Shown here in pieces: positions 1 to 8,287 of a stretch of 64,000 nt of DNA. The stretch is from Clostridia bacterium (GTDB taxonomy: Bacteria > Bacillota > Clostridia > Lachnospirales > Cellulosilyticaceae), in NCBI GenBank assembly GCA_029239755.1, contig JARBUI010000007.1, positions 62,001 to 126,000 of the forward strand, written 5' to 3'. Position numbers and translations under genes: made by a program. The notes under the pieces were generated by a model that saw only the letters and a program-made list of their open reading frames with translations, was not told the DNA's origin and ran no database searches. Within the stretch, counting starts at the first letter, position 1. Every line of letters starts with the position of its first letter.

Positions 1-2127
1 TTAGTTTTCCTTCATCATCATATTGTAAATCATTTGTGCTGCATCTGCTCTAGTTAGTTTTGCTTTTGGATTAAACAAATTCGTTTTATCCTTTTCTATA
101 ACCTTAAGACCATAAGCTAGTGTAACATAGCCTTTTAGTTCCTTGCTTACTGCTTTTTCATCTTTAAATGGATAATTGTAAATATCTGATATTTTAGCTA
201 TTTCTTTGTACTTTGTACTATTAATAATATATTTTACAGCATCTTCTCTACTAATAAGCAGATTCTTATTTTTTTCTTTTTCCTCTATAATACCTGAACT
301 TATAGCCATATTATAGATATCTTTTTCTGTCACGTTACTATCTGATATTCTTAAGACTAATCTTAGAAAATCATACTGATTAATAGATGCGTCTGGTTTA
401 AAGCTCTTGCCTGGAAGGGCAATGCCGCTATCGTAAAGCTTTTTAATAACAGCTTCTTTTGCGTGTCCTTTAATATCATCATAGATCGTTTGCTCTGCTG
501 CTGCAATAGGTTTGCCATCATAAGTATTCACTCGTACTCCTTTAAAAGGATCAAAGCCCATATATCTTTCTTCATGTGCATATGCAAGTACTTTAGTTTT
601 TTCATCCTTACTTACATACATGAGTTCAAGGCCCATTTTATCTGCTACTTTTTGTTTGTCAAGTACAGCTCTTATATCTTCGAACTTTACTTCATTCCAA
701 GTATTTGAGTAGCTTGTTACTTCATCACGGACCACATCGTATGTCACACTAAGTCCATTACCATTTACCGTGACCCCATTAACCATTCTGGCATAATGAT
801 AATTTGCATAAGGTGACTGTACACTTAAAGGAATAGGTATACCCATTTTTTCTGCTGAATCATACTTCGTAAGACTAAATTTATCTTTTGCAATATTCTT
901 CAAAAATGCCTCTACTTTTTCTTTTACTTTATCTTGTGATACTTCTCCTTTTTGATCAGAGGAATTGATATAAGAATAATAGCTTAGAATTTCTCCTGTT
1001 TTAGCATCTACTGAAAAACTTATATCATTAATAATATTCGGAGGCATTATTTCTCCTGCTGCAATCATTAATTTAATTTTTTCTGCTGGCATGTCAGCTG
1101 CTTTTGACATATCAGTCTGCTGCATGGAGATTGTCCAAATATACTTATTATCATACTCAGACTTATATAGGGAAGCATTTGTAATAGGGGCTTCTTTTAC
1201 TTTTGGAAAGTATTTCTCTGCATAGGCTTTTGCCTCTTCTTTTGTAAGTAATCCCTTTACTTCTTCTACGACTTTTTGTTCCTGTGGTGTAAGCCCTGTA
1301 TTTCTGTCAGCCATACTTACTGAAGCTTCTTCTTTAGCAAAGCCGCCTCCATAATAAATATTATCTTCTCTAATAGGGAGAATAACCGCTCCGGTCTCAG
1401 CATCTATGGCCTTACCTTCTCCATTATTAATGAGGTATATTGGAAAGCTGCTTATAGTTCTTTTTTCGTAATCATAGCGCAAATTATAAACTAATGACAT
1501 GCCTATTTTATTAATGTAGGCTTCTTTTGCTTTATCTAAAGGAAGCTTTGCACTGCCTTTCTGATAGGTGCCTTTATATGTGCTAAGACCACTGAAGTTT
1601 GTTACCTCTCCTGTTTGTTTGTCTACAAATAAGCTTACTTTTCTATCAAGTACTTTTACATTGTTTATATACTGATTAAACATATAAATATATTGGTTTC
1701 CTTGATTTCTATTTGTTTCTTCCTGAAGTTTAAGTTCATTGATATAAGGCACCTTTATTTTTCCTAGGAAATTTTTAGCAGCCTTTAGCCCATCCTCGTA
1801 AGATACTTTGGCGAGAATAGAATATTTATTGTTATACATATTTTTTGAATACTGAATGATATTACCGTTAAACTCAGCAGTCACTTGCACATTTCCAATT
1901 TTGTACTCTTTGTCTGTCCAAGACAAAACATATACATCTTCTTTACCCGTTCCATTTTGTGACCTCATATCATATCTAAATTCAGTAAGTTCTGCAGGTA
2001 CATTTATCTTTTGTTTAATAGCTGGAATAAGATTAGTTAAGGTTTGATCCATTTCGCCTGCCCATAAATGAGTCGGAATGAGCAGTACCGTGACTAGAAA
2101 AAAAGCTATTATTCTTTTGATATTCAT
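1..2127 (-). CDS. Secreted YcdB/YcdC-type repeat protein with C-terminal SLH domain
   Basis: 708 residues. A signal peptide occupies about residues 1-23 (hydrophobic core FFLVTVLLIPTHLWA), so the protein is exported. The body has two copies of a YcdB/YcdC/PepSY-like unit, each with a statement of the type 'D(A/K)xTGE(V/I)' (DKQTGEVTNFSG, DAKTGEILSYYS). The last ~150 residues resemble S-layer homology repeats (PFKDE..., LFNPKAKLTRADAAQMIYNM), which bind secondary cell-wall polymers. The likely role is a surface protein of unknown activity; PepSY-type domains are often propeptide or inhibitor modules, but no peptidase domain is visible here. The ATG start has a good GGAGATG site just upstream. 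It is a monocistronic gene at the window edge, and its stop codon is the first three bases. Confidence 0.8.
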   Translation of the reverse strand: MNIKRIIAFFLVTVLLIPTHLWAGEMDQTLTNLIPAIKQKINVPAELTEFRYDMRSQNGTGKEDVYVLSWTDKEYKIGNVQVTAEFNGNIIQYSKNMYNNKYSILAKVSYEDGLKAAKNFLGKIKVPYINELKLQEETNRNQGNQYIYMFNQYINNVKVLDRKVSLFVDKQTGEVTNFSGLSTYKGTYQKGSAKLPLDKAKEAYINKIGMSLVYNLRYDYEKRTISSFPIYLINNGEGKAIDAETGAVILPIREDNIYYGGGFAKEEASVSMADRNTGLTPQEQKVVEEVKGLLTKEEAKAYAEKYFPKVKEAPITNASLYKSEYDNKYIWTISMQQTDMSKAADMPAEKIKLMIAAGEIMPPNIINDISFSVDAKTGEILSYYSYINSSDQKGEVSQDKVKEKVEAFLKNIAKDKFSLTKYDSAEKMGIPIPLSVQSPYANYHYARMVNGVTVNGNGLSVTYDVVRDEVTSYSNTWNEVKFEDIRAVLDKQKVADKMGLELMYVSKDEKTKVLAYAHEERYMGFDPFKGVRVNTYDGKPIAAAEQTIYDDIKGHAKEAVIKKLYDSGIALPGKSFKPDASINQYDFLRLVLRISDSNVTEKDIYNMAISSGIIEEKEKNKNLLISREDAVKYIINSTKYKEIAKISDIYNYPFKDEKAVSKELKGYVTLAYGLKVIEKDKTNLFNPKAKLTRADAAQMIYNMMMKEN

Positions 2128-2390
2128 AGATTCATCTCCTTTTAATTATTAAATACCTCTCATGAATGTTATTAATAGTTTAACACCTTATAAAAACAAC
2201 AACAACACCTAATATAATTCCTCCAATCTTGCTATAAGTTTTACTATAAAAATAGTTTAAATAAAATACCAGATATGTTATAAGACGAACTCCTGATAAA
2301 ATTGTTCCCTTATATCTGTTACAATAAGATTACAATACCATTACATTAGAGTGATATCCTCCTAGGGACTAAAGCCATGGGGCATGTAAA

Positions 2391-2422
2391 AAACACGCAG
2401 AGTCTATTTACTCTGCGTGTTT
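2391..2422 (-). terminator. Intrinsic terminator of the hemerythrin gene
   Basis: A perfect 13-bp inverted repeat (2391-2403 / 2410-2422) with a 6-nt loop sits just past the stop codon of the hemerythrin gene. A run of six T follows on the minus strand. The rest of 2128-2430 is AT-rich leader DNA of the first gene, in which I see nothing else. Confidence 0.9.
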
Positions 2423-2430
2423 GATTTAGC

Positions 2431-2856
2431 TTATTTGACTTGATCTTTTCTTATGAGTGGATATAAGTAGTGATCCTCTTTATTTAATCTGTTTTCAAGT
2501 ATTTTAAAAATTTGCTCAGTCTCATTTCTAAATTGTTTCATATCATTGTCGATTTTATTCTTGGTGTTAAATTGGAACTTATACTTTTCAAATTCATTAT
2601 GTATAGCTCCCATATCATTTATATAGTCCTTAGCTAGTTGTCTAAGCTCTGTCCTATCACTTTCTAGTAACCCTGGATATAAGAATTTATCCTCTGACTG
2701 AAGATGCATTTTCAACTTACCCGCAAGAAGACTAATCATCTTCGCCAGTTCACTGGAATCCTCTGCTATAGTGTCATGACCTATTAACTTTTTAATTGCC
2801 TGAATTTCTGTGTAAATCTCTTTATGTTGTCTTTCAAGGTTATTTATATTTGCCAC
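2431..2856 (-). CDS. Hemerythrin HHE-type cation-binding protein
   Basis: 141 residues, cytosolic, all-helical. Candidate di-iron ligands are H11, H51 and E55 (HLQSEDKFLYP), H86 and E90 (HNEFEK), and E127/H129 (EDHYLYP), in the order expected for a hemerythrin four-helix bundle. Family members bind O2, NO or iron; in anaerobes they are linked to oxygen sensing or detoxification and to iron-sulfur repair. The start is GTG, with GAAGGAGG about 10 nt upstream. It has its own terminator and no operon partner. The specific ligand and role cannot be read from sequence. Confidence 0.85.
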   Translation of the reverse strand: MANINNLERQHKEIYTEIQAIKKLIGHDTIAEDSSELAKMISLLAGKLKMHLQSEDKFLYPGLLESDRTELRQLAKDYINDMGAIHNEFEKYKFQFNTKNKIDNDMKQFRNETEQIFKILENRLNKEDHYLYPLIRKDQVK

Positions 2857-2981
2857 GGTTTACGCCTCCTTCATGATCATCGTCCTAATAAATACAGTAT
2901 ACAAGGCGGATTATAAAAAAGACGTAATCTTTGTTACAAAGCAATAAAATTCTTAACACCTTTTATCCTTCTCTATAAAGC

Positions 2982-4661
2982 CTATAGGGTCTTTCCCTTT
3001 ATTAGCAGCAGCTTTTCTATCTCTTCTCTAGTCATAGGCCTGTTAAACAAGTATCCCTGTCCATAGTCACAGCCATTTAATTTTAAAAAGTCTAATTGTT
3101 CACTCTGTTCTATTCCTTCTGCTACTATCTCTAAATTCAAATCATGAGCAAGTTTAATAATAGCATCTGCCATTATCTTACCGCCTCTGCTGGTTGATAT
3201 GTCTTTAATAAAGCCTCTATCAAGTTTAACAACATCTATCGGCAAATTTTGAAGATACGTTAAGGAGGAATACCCTGAACCAAAGTCATCAAGAGCAACC
3301 TTAATTCCCATTTTCTTTATCTCTTTTAGAATGCTTGCAGATACATTAATATTTTCCATTACTGCTGTCTCAGTAACTTCAAGCTGGATTTCTTCATATT
3401 TTAGCTCCAGATGAGCGGTTAGGCGGCGAAGTTCATCTACAAATGTGTCATGAGTCATTGTTTTACCTGAAATATTAATTGACATTTTTATATGAGGATA
3501 TCCTTGCTGCTGCCAGTGTTTTTTTTCCATTAGTGCTGTCTTTAATACATATTTTTCAATATCATCAATTAAACCGGTTTCTTCTGCTAACGGAATAAAT
3601 GTCTTTGGTGAAATAATGCCTTTTGTAGGGTGAACCCATCTAACTAAGGCTTCTATTGCAACTAATTCCTCTGTTTTCAGGTTCATTATCGGCTGATAGC
3701 AGAGGAGGAATTCTTCATTTTCAATAGCTTGTCTAAGCTCATTTACCATCTTTATATGCTTTAAATTTTCATCTTCCATCTCTGGAATAAAAAAAGAAAA
3801 ATTATCTTTCATATTCTTTTTAACAGCATACATAGCAAGATCAGCGTGCTTAATGAGTAATGCTAAATCATTTCCATCCTCCGGATATATTGAAATCCCT
3901 ATACTAAACGAAATAAAAAACTTTTGTTCTTCAAATAACCACGGCTCTTTTAAAGCTTTTAATAATTTTTGTATTTTATTAACAATATCCTGTCTGCTCA
4001 TTATATTATCAAAAATAATAGCGAATTCATCTCCGCTTAGTCTTGCAGCTAAATCAGATTCTCTGATTTGGTTCTCCAATATTTTCGAAACATATTTTAA
4101 CAGCAGGTCTCCTGAATCATGTCCTAAAGTGTCATTGATTTTTTTAAAATTATCTATATCCATATACATTAAAGCAAACTCTTTATGATCCTTATCTTTT
4201 TCATTTATTAATTCAGTCATTTTAAGTTCGAATAAGGACCTATTAGGTAACCCTGTAAGGGCATCATAATAGACTAATGATTTATATTTCTCTTCACTTG
4301 CTGCAAGTGCATTACGATTCATTTCCAATTCCTTATTTCTTGTACTTAATTCATTAAAGCTATCAGAAATTTTCTCAAGTGCTTTTTTGAAAAGAATAAG
4401 TCTTCTTAAGACAAAAAAGTAAATGAGAATCATGGTTATCCCTACATATGCCCATCCTTTATAGGTCGCCCATCTTTTATAGCTATCTATATTTTGGATA
4501 AACTTACTTAAGCATTCATCGGATAATAAAATCCATGCCGTCCCTACTATGCCATAAGCCAAAGTAACTTTGACAGCCTCAAAGTATGGATGTATTTTAT
4601 AATTAGATTCCAGGTAATAATTAATATCTTTACTTATCTTAGCTTTTCTTCCCAAATACAT
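2982..4661 (-). CDS. Membrane GGDEF-EAL cyclic-di-GMP enzyme
   Basis: About 559 residues from the ATG; two in-frame GTG codons just upstream are alternative starts. Two N-terminal membrane helices (about residues 30-50 and 68-90) are followed by a short coiled linker, a GGDEF domain (about 130-285) and an EAL domain (about 300-545). The cyclase signature is SGDEF rather than GGDEF, a tolerated variant. The EAL domain keeps the signature and metal-binding residues (AIEALVRW, LEVTETAVME, DDFGSGYSSL, IVAEGIEQ), so phosphodiesterase activity is the safer prediction and cyclase activity is possible. It makes or degrades c-di-GMP at the membrane. No PAS or Cache sensor is recognisable. No riboswitch was found upstream. 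Confidence 0.92.
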   Translation of the reverse strand: MYLGRKAKISKDINYYLESNYKIHPYFEAVKVTLAYGIVGTAWILLSDECLSKFIQNIDSYKRWATYKGWAYVGITMILIYFFVLRRLILFKKALEKISDSFNELSTRNKELEMNRNALAASEEKYKSLVYYDALTGLPNRSLFELKMTELINEKDKDHKEFALMYMDIDNFKKINDTLGHDSGDLLLKYVSKILENQIRESDLAARLSGDEFAIIFDNIMSRQDIVNKIQKLLKALKEPWLFEEQKFFISFSIGISIYPEDGNDLALLIKHADLAMYAVKKNMKDNFSFFIPEMEDENLKHIKMVNELRQAIENEEFLLCYQPIMNLKTEELVAIEALVRWVHPTKGIISPKTFIPLAEETGLIDDIEKYVLKTALMEKKHWQQQGYPHIKMSINISGKTMTHDTFVDELRRLTAHLELKYEEIQLEVTETAVMENINVSASILKEIKKMGIKVALDDFGSGYSSLTYLQNLPIDVVKLDRGFIKDISTSRGGKIMADAIIKLAHDLNLEIVAEGIEQSEQLDFLKLNGCDYGQGYLFNRPMTREEIEKLLLIKGKTL

Positions 4662-4755
4662 CACCACTCTTTTATACTATCAAATTTTATAAATATGATT
4701 AATAAATATAGTATAAATAGTAGTCTCCAGCAATATTCTTTTTTTACATTATTAA

Positions 4756-5592
4756 TTATATAGATTTAAATGGATTAAAAAAGCGGCCTCCATTGCTGAG
4801 TGTTATAACGCTGGCCACTACAAACAAAAATATGACAAGTACTAAAGCAATATAGTCTCCTATCCCAAAATCTCTTTCTCTATACCATGTCCTCTTTTTG
4901 TGATTGCCAAAAGCTCTTAACTCCATTGCACAGCTTATCGTTTCAATTCTTTGCAAGCTTGAAAAAATAAGAGGCATTAAGATGGCGGTTATATTTTTAA
5001 TGCGCTTTGATAATTTTTCCTTTTTTGACATATCTATTCCTCTTGCCTGCTGCGCAAAAGAAATGTCATGATAGTCTCTTTGGACATCAGGTATATACCT
5101 TAACGCAATAGCTACAGCATACGCGATGCGGTAACTTACTCCAATCTTATTCAGGGAAGCTGCAAATTCACTTGGATTCGTTGTGACCATAAATAGTAAT
5201 GCCATAGGAATAACCGCTAAGTATTTAAGGGTTATATTGAGATGATAAAAAAGCTGCTCTAAAGTTACTGTATAAGGCCCAGCAATTTGAAACAACTCGG
5301 TCCTTGTCCCATATATTTTCACCCCCTCGTAAGGTGAGAAAATAAAAATGGTAATGTTATTAAGAAGTAAAAAGAACAGTATAAAATAAAGTACGAAAGC
5401 TATGTCACTAAACCTTATCTTAGATAGTCTAAAAACAATAACACTAAAGATGAGCATCCCTATTAAGACACGTGTGTCATAGGTCAGCATGGTTATCAGT
5501 GAACATAAAATAAGACAAATTAATTTCGTTGCACCCGTTAAGTTATGTATGAGCGATTCTTGCTTTAAATAGCCTAACATTGTTTGCTTCAT
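4756..5592 (-). CDS. ecfT: ECF transporter T component (EcfT/CbiQ family)
   Basis: 278 residues with several membrane helices. The two coupling-helix motifs typical of EcfT are present: AQQARGID at about residue 180 and AMELRAFG at about 222, which dock into the ATPase pair. It transmits ATP hydrolysis to the S component in the membrane. The start overlaps the stop of the ATPase gene by 4 bp (ATGA), a translational-coupling arrangement. It is the third gene of the S-A1A2-T operon behind the SAM-I riboswitch, so it is probably dedicated to that S component rather than shared. Confidence 0.92.
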   Translation of the reverse strand: MKQTMLGYLKQESLIHNLTGATKLICLILCSLITMLTYDTRVLIGMLIFSVIVFRLSKIRFSDIAFVLYFILFFLLLNNITIFIFSPYEGVKIYGTRTELFQIAGPYTVTLEQLFYHLNITLKYLAVIPMALLFMVTTNPSEFAASLNKIGVSYRIAYAVAIALRYIPDVQRDYHDISFAQQARGIDMSKKEKLSKRIKNITAILMPLIFSSLQRIETISCAMELRAFGNHKKRTWYRERDFGIGDYIALVLVIFLFVVASVITLSNGGRFFNPFKSI

Positions 5593-7298
5593 CTTGTTCT
5601 CGTCCTCCTGTCATAATCAATAAAGCATTTTACAAAACCCCTTGGATTTTCTAACCCTGCTTTTACTGCAAGTTTATATAACGAAGTTTCTTTTAAATTT
5701 GCTTTTCCTATAATAGCCCTGTCTGTCAGAACATTAGCCCCTATATCATCAGCTATTGTATATCCCTCTGATAATACTATAGTTCTGTCTGTGTATTCTA
5801 ACATAAGATGCATATCGTGAGTAATCATGATAATCGTCATGCCCTCTTTATTTAAAGCCTTAAGAAATTCCATTATTTCTGTGTAGTGCTTGAAATCCTG
5901 CCCTGCTGTAGGCTCATCTAATATAAGAACCTCTGGTTTTAGCACTAAGATAGCTGCAATAGTCACTCGTTTCTTTTGCCCAAAGCTAAGAGCTGAAATA
6001 GGCCATTTGCGAAATGGATATAACCCACATACCTTTAGGACTTCATGAACACGTAAGGCTACTTGCTCCTCCGGTACTCCCCGTGCCCTAAGTCCTAATG
6101 CCACCTCATCAAAAATCATGGCCTTAGAAATCATTTGATTCGGATTTTGCATGACCATCCCTATTTTTTCTGCTCGCTCTTTTATCGTATCTTCTTCAAT
6201 ATCTCTTCCATTAAATATTATTCTTCCACTAGTAGGTTTGTAAAAACCACATAAAAGTTTAGATAGAGTTGATTTCCCTGCGCCATTTTTGCCCACAATG
6301 CTAATCATATCTCCTTTTTTGACTTCAAAGTTCACATCATGCAATATTTCTTTCTGCGCATTATATCCAAAACTAATATTTTGGAACTCTAAAAGCGTCT
6401 GATTCTTATTTGATACCCTTTCCTCACTAATGCGTGTATACCACTTTACAAGTTTATCTCTACAGCTGCTGCCTACTTTAAGTGTATCTATATGCTGAGG
6501 GTTTGATTCTGCCTTTACTTCACACCCCGCATATTTTAATGCAGTAATATACAGCGGCTCCCGTATTCCTGTTTCTGATAATAAATTTAGAGGTAATAAC
6601 TCATTCGGTTTTTTATCTGCTACTATGTTTCCTTCATTCATGACAATAATTCTATCTACATGACAATGCAGCACATCTTCCAGGCGATGTTCTATAATGA
6701 CAGTAGTCTTATTGGTTCTCATTTGAACTTCCTCAATAAGCTCCATAGCTGCCTTTCCTGTAGCTGGATCTAAGCTTGCAAGCGGCTCATCAAAAAGCAG
6801 AATAGCTATATCCTCTACCATCCCTCCTGCTAATGTTACCCTTTGTTTCTGTCCTCCCGATAAGTTATGGGGCTCCTCTTCCAGGTGATAATCAATGTCT
6901 ACTATTTTGGCTGCACGTGCTACTTTTTTTTCCATCACTTCTCTTACGTTGCATTCATTTTCTAATTTAAAGGCAATATCTTCAGCAACAGTTAATCCAA
7001 TAAACTGACTATCCGGGTCCTGCAAAACAGTACCCACTTGGCCAGATAGCTCAAATATACTCATTTCTCTAGTTTCTTTACCCTTAATTTTAAGGCTTCC
7101 TGATATTTCACCTTCATAGTAAAAGGGAACAAGTCCATTGATACAATTAGAAAGTGTGCTTTTTCCGCAGCCCGATGGACCAATAATAAGAACCTTTTCC
7201 CCTTCATAGATAGTTAAATTAATATGATTTAAGGTAGGATGTGCTTGTGCTCTATATTGAAAACTAAAGTTATCAAATTCTATTACAGGTTGTCTCAT
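5589..7298 (-). CDS. ECF transporter duplicated ATPase (fused A1-A2)
   Basis: 569 residues with two complete ABC ATPase domains in one chain. Domain 1 (about 1-245) has Walker A GPSGCGKST, signature LSGGQKQRV and Walker B ILLFDEP. Domain 2 (about 300-540) has Walker A GKNGAGKST, the variant signature LSFGQKKRV and Walker B VLILDEPTAG. The fused form is like YkoD-type ATPases of dedicated (group I) ECF systems, whereas shared systems usually encode EcfA1 and EcfA2 separately. It powers uptake through EcfT and the S component. The ATG has AGAGGA upstream. Both domains look catalytically intact. Confidence 0.93.
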   Translation of the reverse strand: MRQPVIEFDNFSFQYRAQAHPTLNHINLTIYEGEKVLIIGPSGCGKSTLSNCINGLVPFYYEGEISGSLKIKGKETREMSIFELSGQVGTVLQDPDSQFIGLTVAEDIAFKLENECNVREVMEKKVARAAKIVDIDYHLEEEPHNLSGGQKQRVTLAGGMVEDIAILLFDEPLASLDPATGKAAMELIEEVQMRTNKTTVIIEHRLEDVLHCHVDRIIVMNEGNIVADKKPNELLPLNLLSETGIREPLYITALKYAGCEVKAESNPQHIDTLKVGSSCRDKLVKWYTRISEERVSNKNQTLLEFQNISFGYNAQKEILHDVNFEVKKGDMISIVGKNGAGKSTLSKLLCGFYKPTSGRIIFNGRDIEEDTIKERAEKIGMVMQNPNQMISKAMIFDEVALGLRARGVPEEQVALRVHEVLKVCGLYPFRKWPISALSFGQKKRVTIAAILVLKPEVLILDEPTAGQDFKHYTEIMEFLKALNKEGMTIIMITHDMHLMLEYTDRTIVLSEGYTIADDIGANVLTDRAIIGKANLKETSLYKLAVKAGLENPRGFVKCFIDYDRRTRTR

Positions 7299-7357
7299 GT
7301 TATTTCCTCTCGTTACTTATCACGTCTTTTTTATCTATTAATTATTTGCTGCTCTAA

Positions 7358-7383
7358 AAAACCGAAGACTCTGCTTCGGTTTT
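7358..7383 (-). terminator. Intercistronic terminator between S component and ATPase
   Basis: The 10-bp stem 7358-7367 / 7374-7383 (GC core CCGAAG/CTTCGG, 6-nt loop) is followed on the minus strand by six T. It lies after the S-component stop and before the ATPase start, so the energising genes probably depend on readthrough, which would favour excess S component. Confidence 0.8.
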
Positions 7384-7392
7384 CTCTTAATA

Positions 7393-7947
7393 TTATTCTT
7401 TATCTAAACTTCCTTTTTTAGTTCTGGTCTTAGCATATGTAAATAGTAATACTGTTCCCAAAATACCTACTGTAATAATGTTTGAGATCCCGGCAACTGC
7501 TCCTTGCAGATAAACTTTGTTAGCTGGTTCTGCATAAATAAAAATATCTAATGTTGGTGCAACAATTCCCCATGCAATAACATTTGAAACAATTTGGTAA
7601 ATATTAAATCTAATGATTTCTTTTTTGCCAAACTCACCTTCATTTACCCTAAGCTTTCCTGAACTTAGCCCAATGACTAGCCCCACTACAGCTGAAGCAA
7701 TAATCCAGCTGAACCAAGGTGAACCATAAGCGGTTAAATCTTTAAGCGTATGTCCTATAAAGCCTATTGCAATACCTGCCGCAGGACCATATAGTACTGC
7801 CATCAATGCTAAAAATGCATAGGCTGTTTGAATTTCTGTATTAGGTACGCCTGTAGGAATAGCCGCAAAGCGTCCTAAGATTAAAAAAACAGCCGCCCCA
7901 ATACCAATTGCAACAATTGTTCTGATAGATAATACTTTTTGATTCAT
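7393..7947 (-). CDS. ECF transporter S component, UPF0397 family
   Basis: 184 residues and about five to six membrane helices. It matches my recollection of the UPF0397 family well ([44 protein letters not shown] at about 128, C-terminal [13 protein letters not shown]). Automated pipelines often name this family 'ECF-type riboflavin transporter substrate-binding protein'. The gene is led by a SAM-I riboswitch rather than an FMN riboswitch, which points to methionine or a methionine precursor. Comparative genomics has proposed S-box-controlled ECF systems of this kind (MtsT-like). Substrate: inference only. The ATG follows GGAGGGG by 6 nt. Confidence 0.88.
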   Translation of the reverse strand: MNQKVLSIRTIVAIGIGAAVFLILGRFAAIPTGVPNTEIQTAYAFLALMAVLYGPAAGIAIGFIGHTLKDLTAYGSPWFSWIIASAVVGLVIGLSSGKLRVNEGEFGKKEIIRFNIYQIVSNVIAWGIVAPTLDIFIYAEPANKVYLQGAVAGISNIITVGILGTVLLFTYAKTRTKKGSLDKE

Positions 7948-8024
7948 TTTCTTTCCCCTCCCAATTACAAGTCTATTACACTATAGGTTACTCTCCAATA
8001 AACTTTACCCTTAAACGTAAAACA

Positions 8025-8166
8025 AGCCTGAGTATATACTCAGGCTACTATGCATGGCTATACTCATCTTGCAGCTCATACGCTACTGGACTTAGCACCT
8101 TGTATGCATCTACAGGTTGCCGGGCTTCATCGGGCCATTCCCTCCACCACTCTTGATAAGATTCGG
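8025..8166 (-). promoter_or_regulatory. SAM-I (S-box) riboswitch with terminator platform
   Basis: On the minus strand the leader carries the S-box core in order: CTTATCAAGAG, GGTGGAGGGA, TGGCCCGATGAAGCC, CGGCAACC, AAGGTGCTAAGTCC and the closing GATGAG strand. P1 pairs CTTATC (8160-8155) with GATGAG, with one G-U pair. The expression platform is a perfect terminator hairpin at 8025-8046. The 8 nt TGAGTATA of the 3' P1 region (8066-8059) can instead pair with TATACTCA of the terminator's 3' half (8036-8029), giving a mutually exclusive antiterminator. Prediction: transcription is off when SAM is abundant and on when it is scarce. It controls the ECF transporter genes. Confidence 0.95.
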
Positions 8167-8287
8167 TTTATTGTCATTCTACTTACATAGTATTATCTGT
8201 ATTATATTTTGTCAATATTCTTTTTATCCTAAATATTTTATCAAAATATGTACATTTTTATCTTTTTAAGCAAGTTAATTCCTTTTT

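Noticed and set aside
830..1205. Reading the numbers of the GH43 base-Asp finding as DNA positions
   Set aside because: They are protein residues of the large hydrolase; the DNA at 830-1205 is ordinary coding sequence of the YcdB/YcdC-type gene.
2341..2390. Possible riboswitch fragment near the hemerythrin terminator
   Set aside because: Only short GC-rich words are present, with no c-di-GMP, SAM or other aptamer core.
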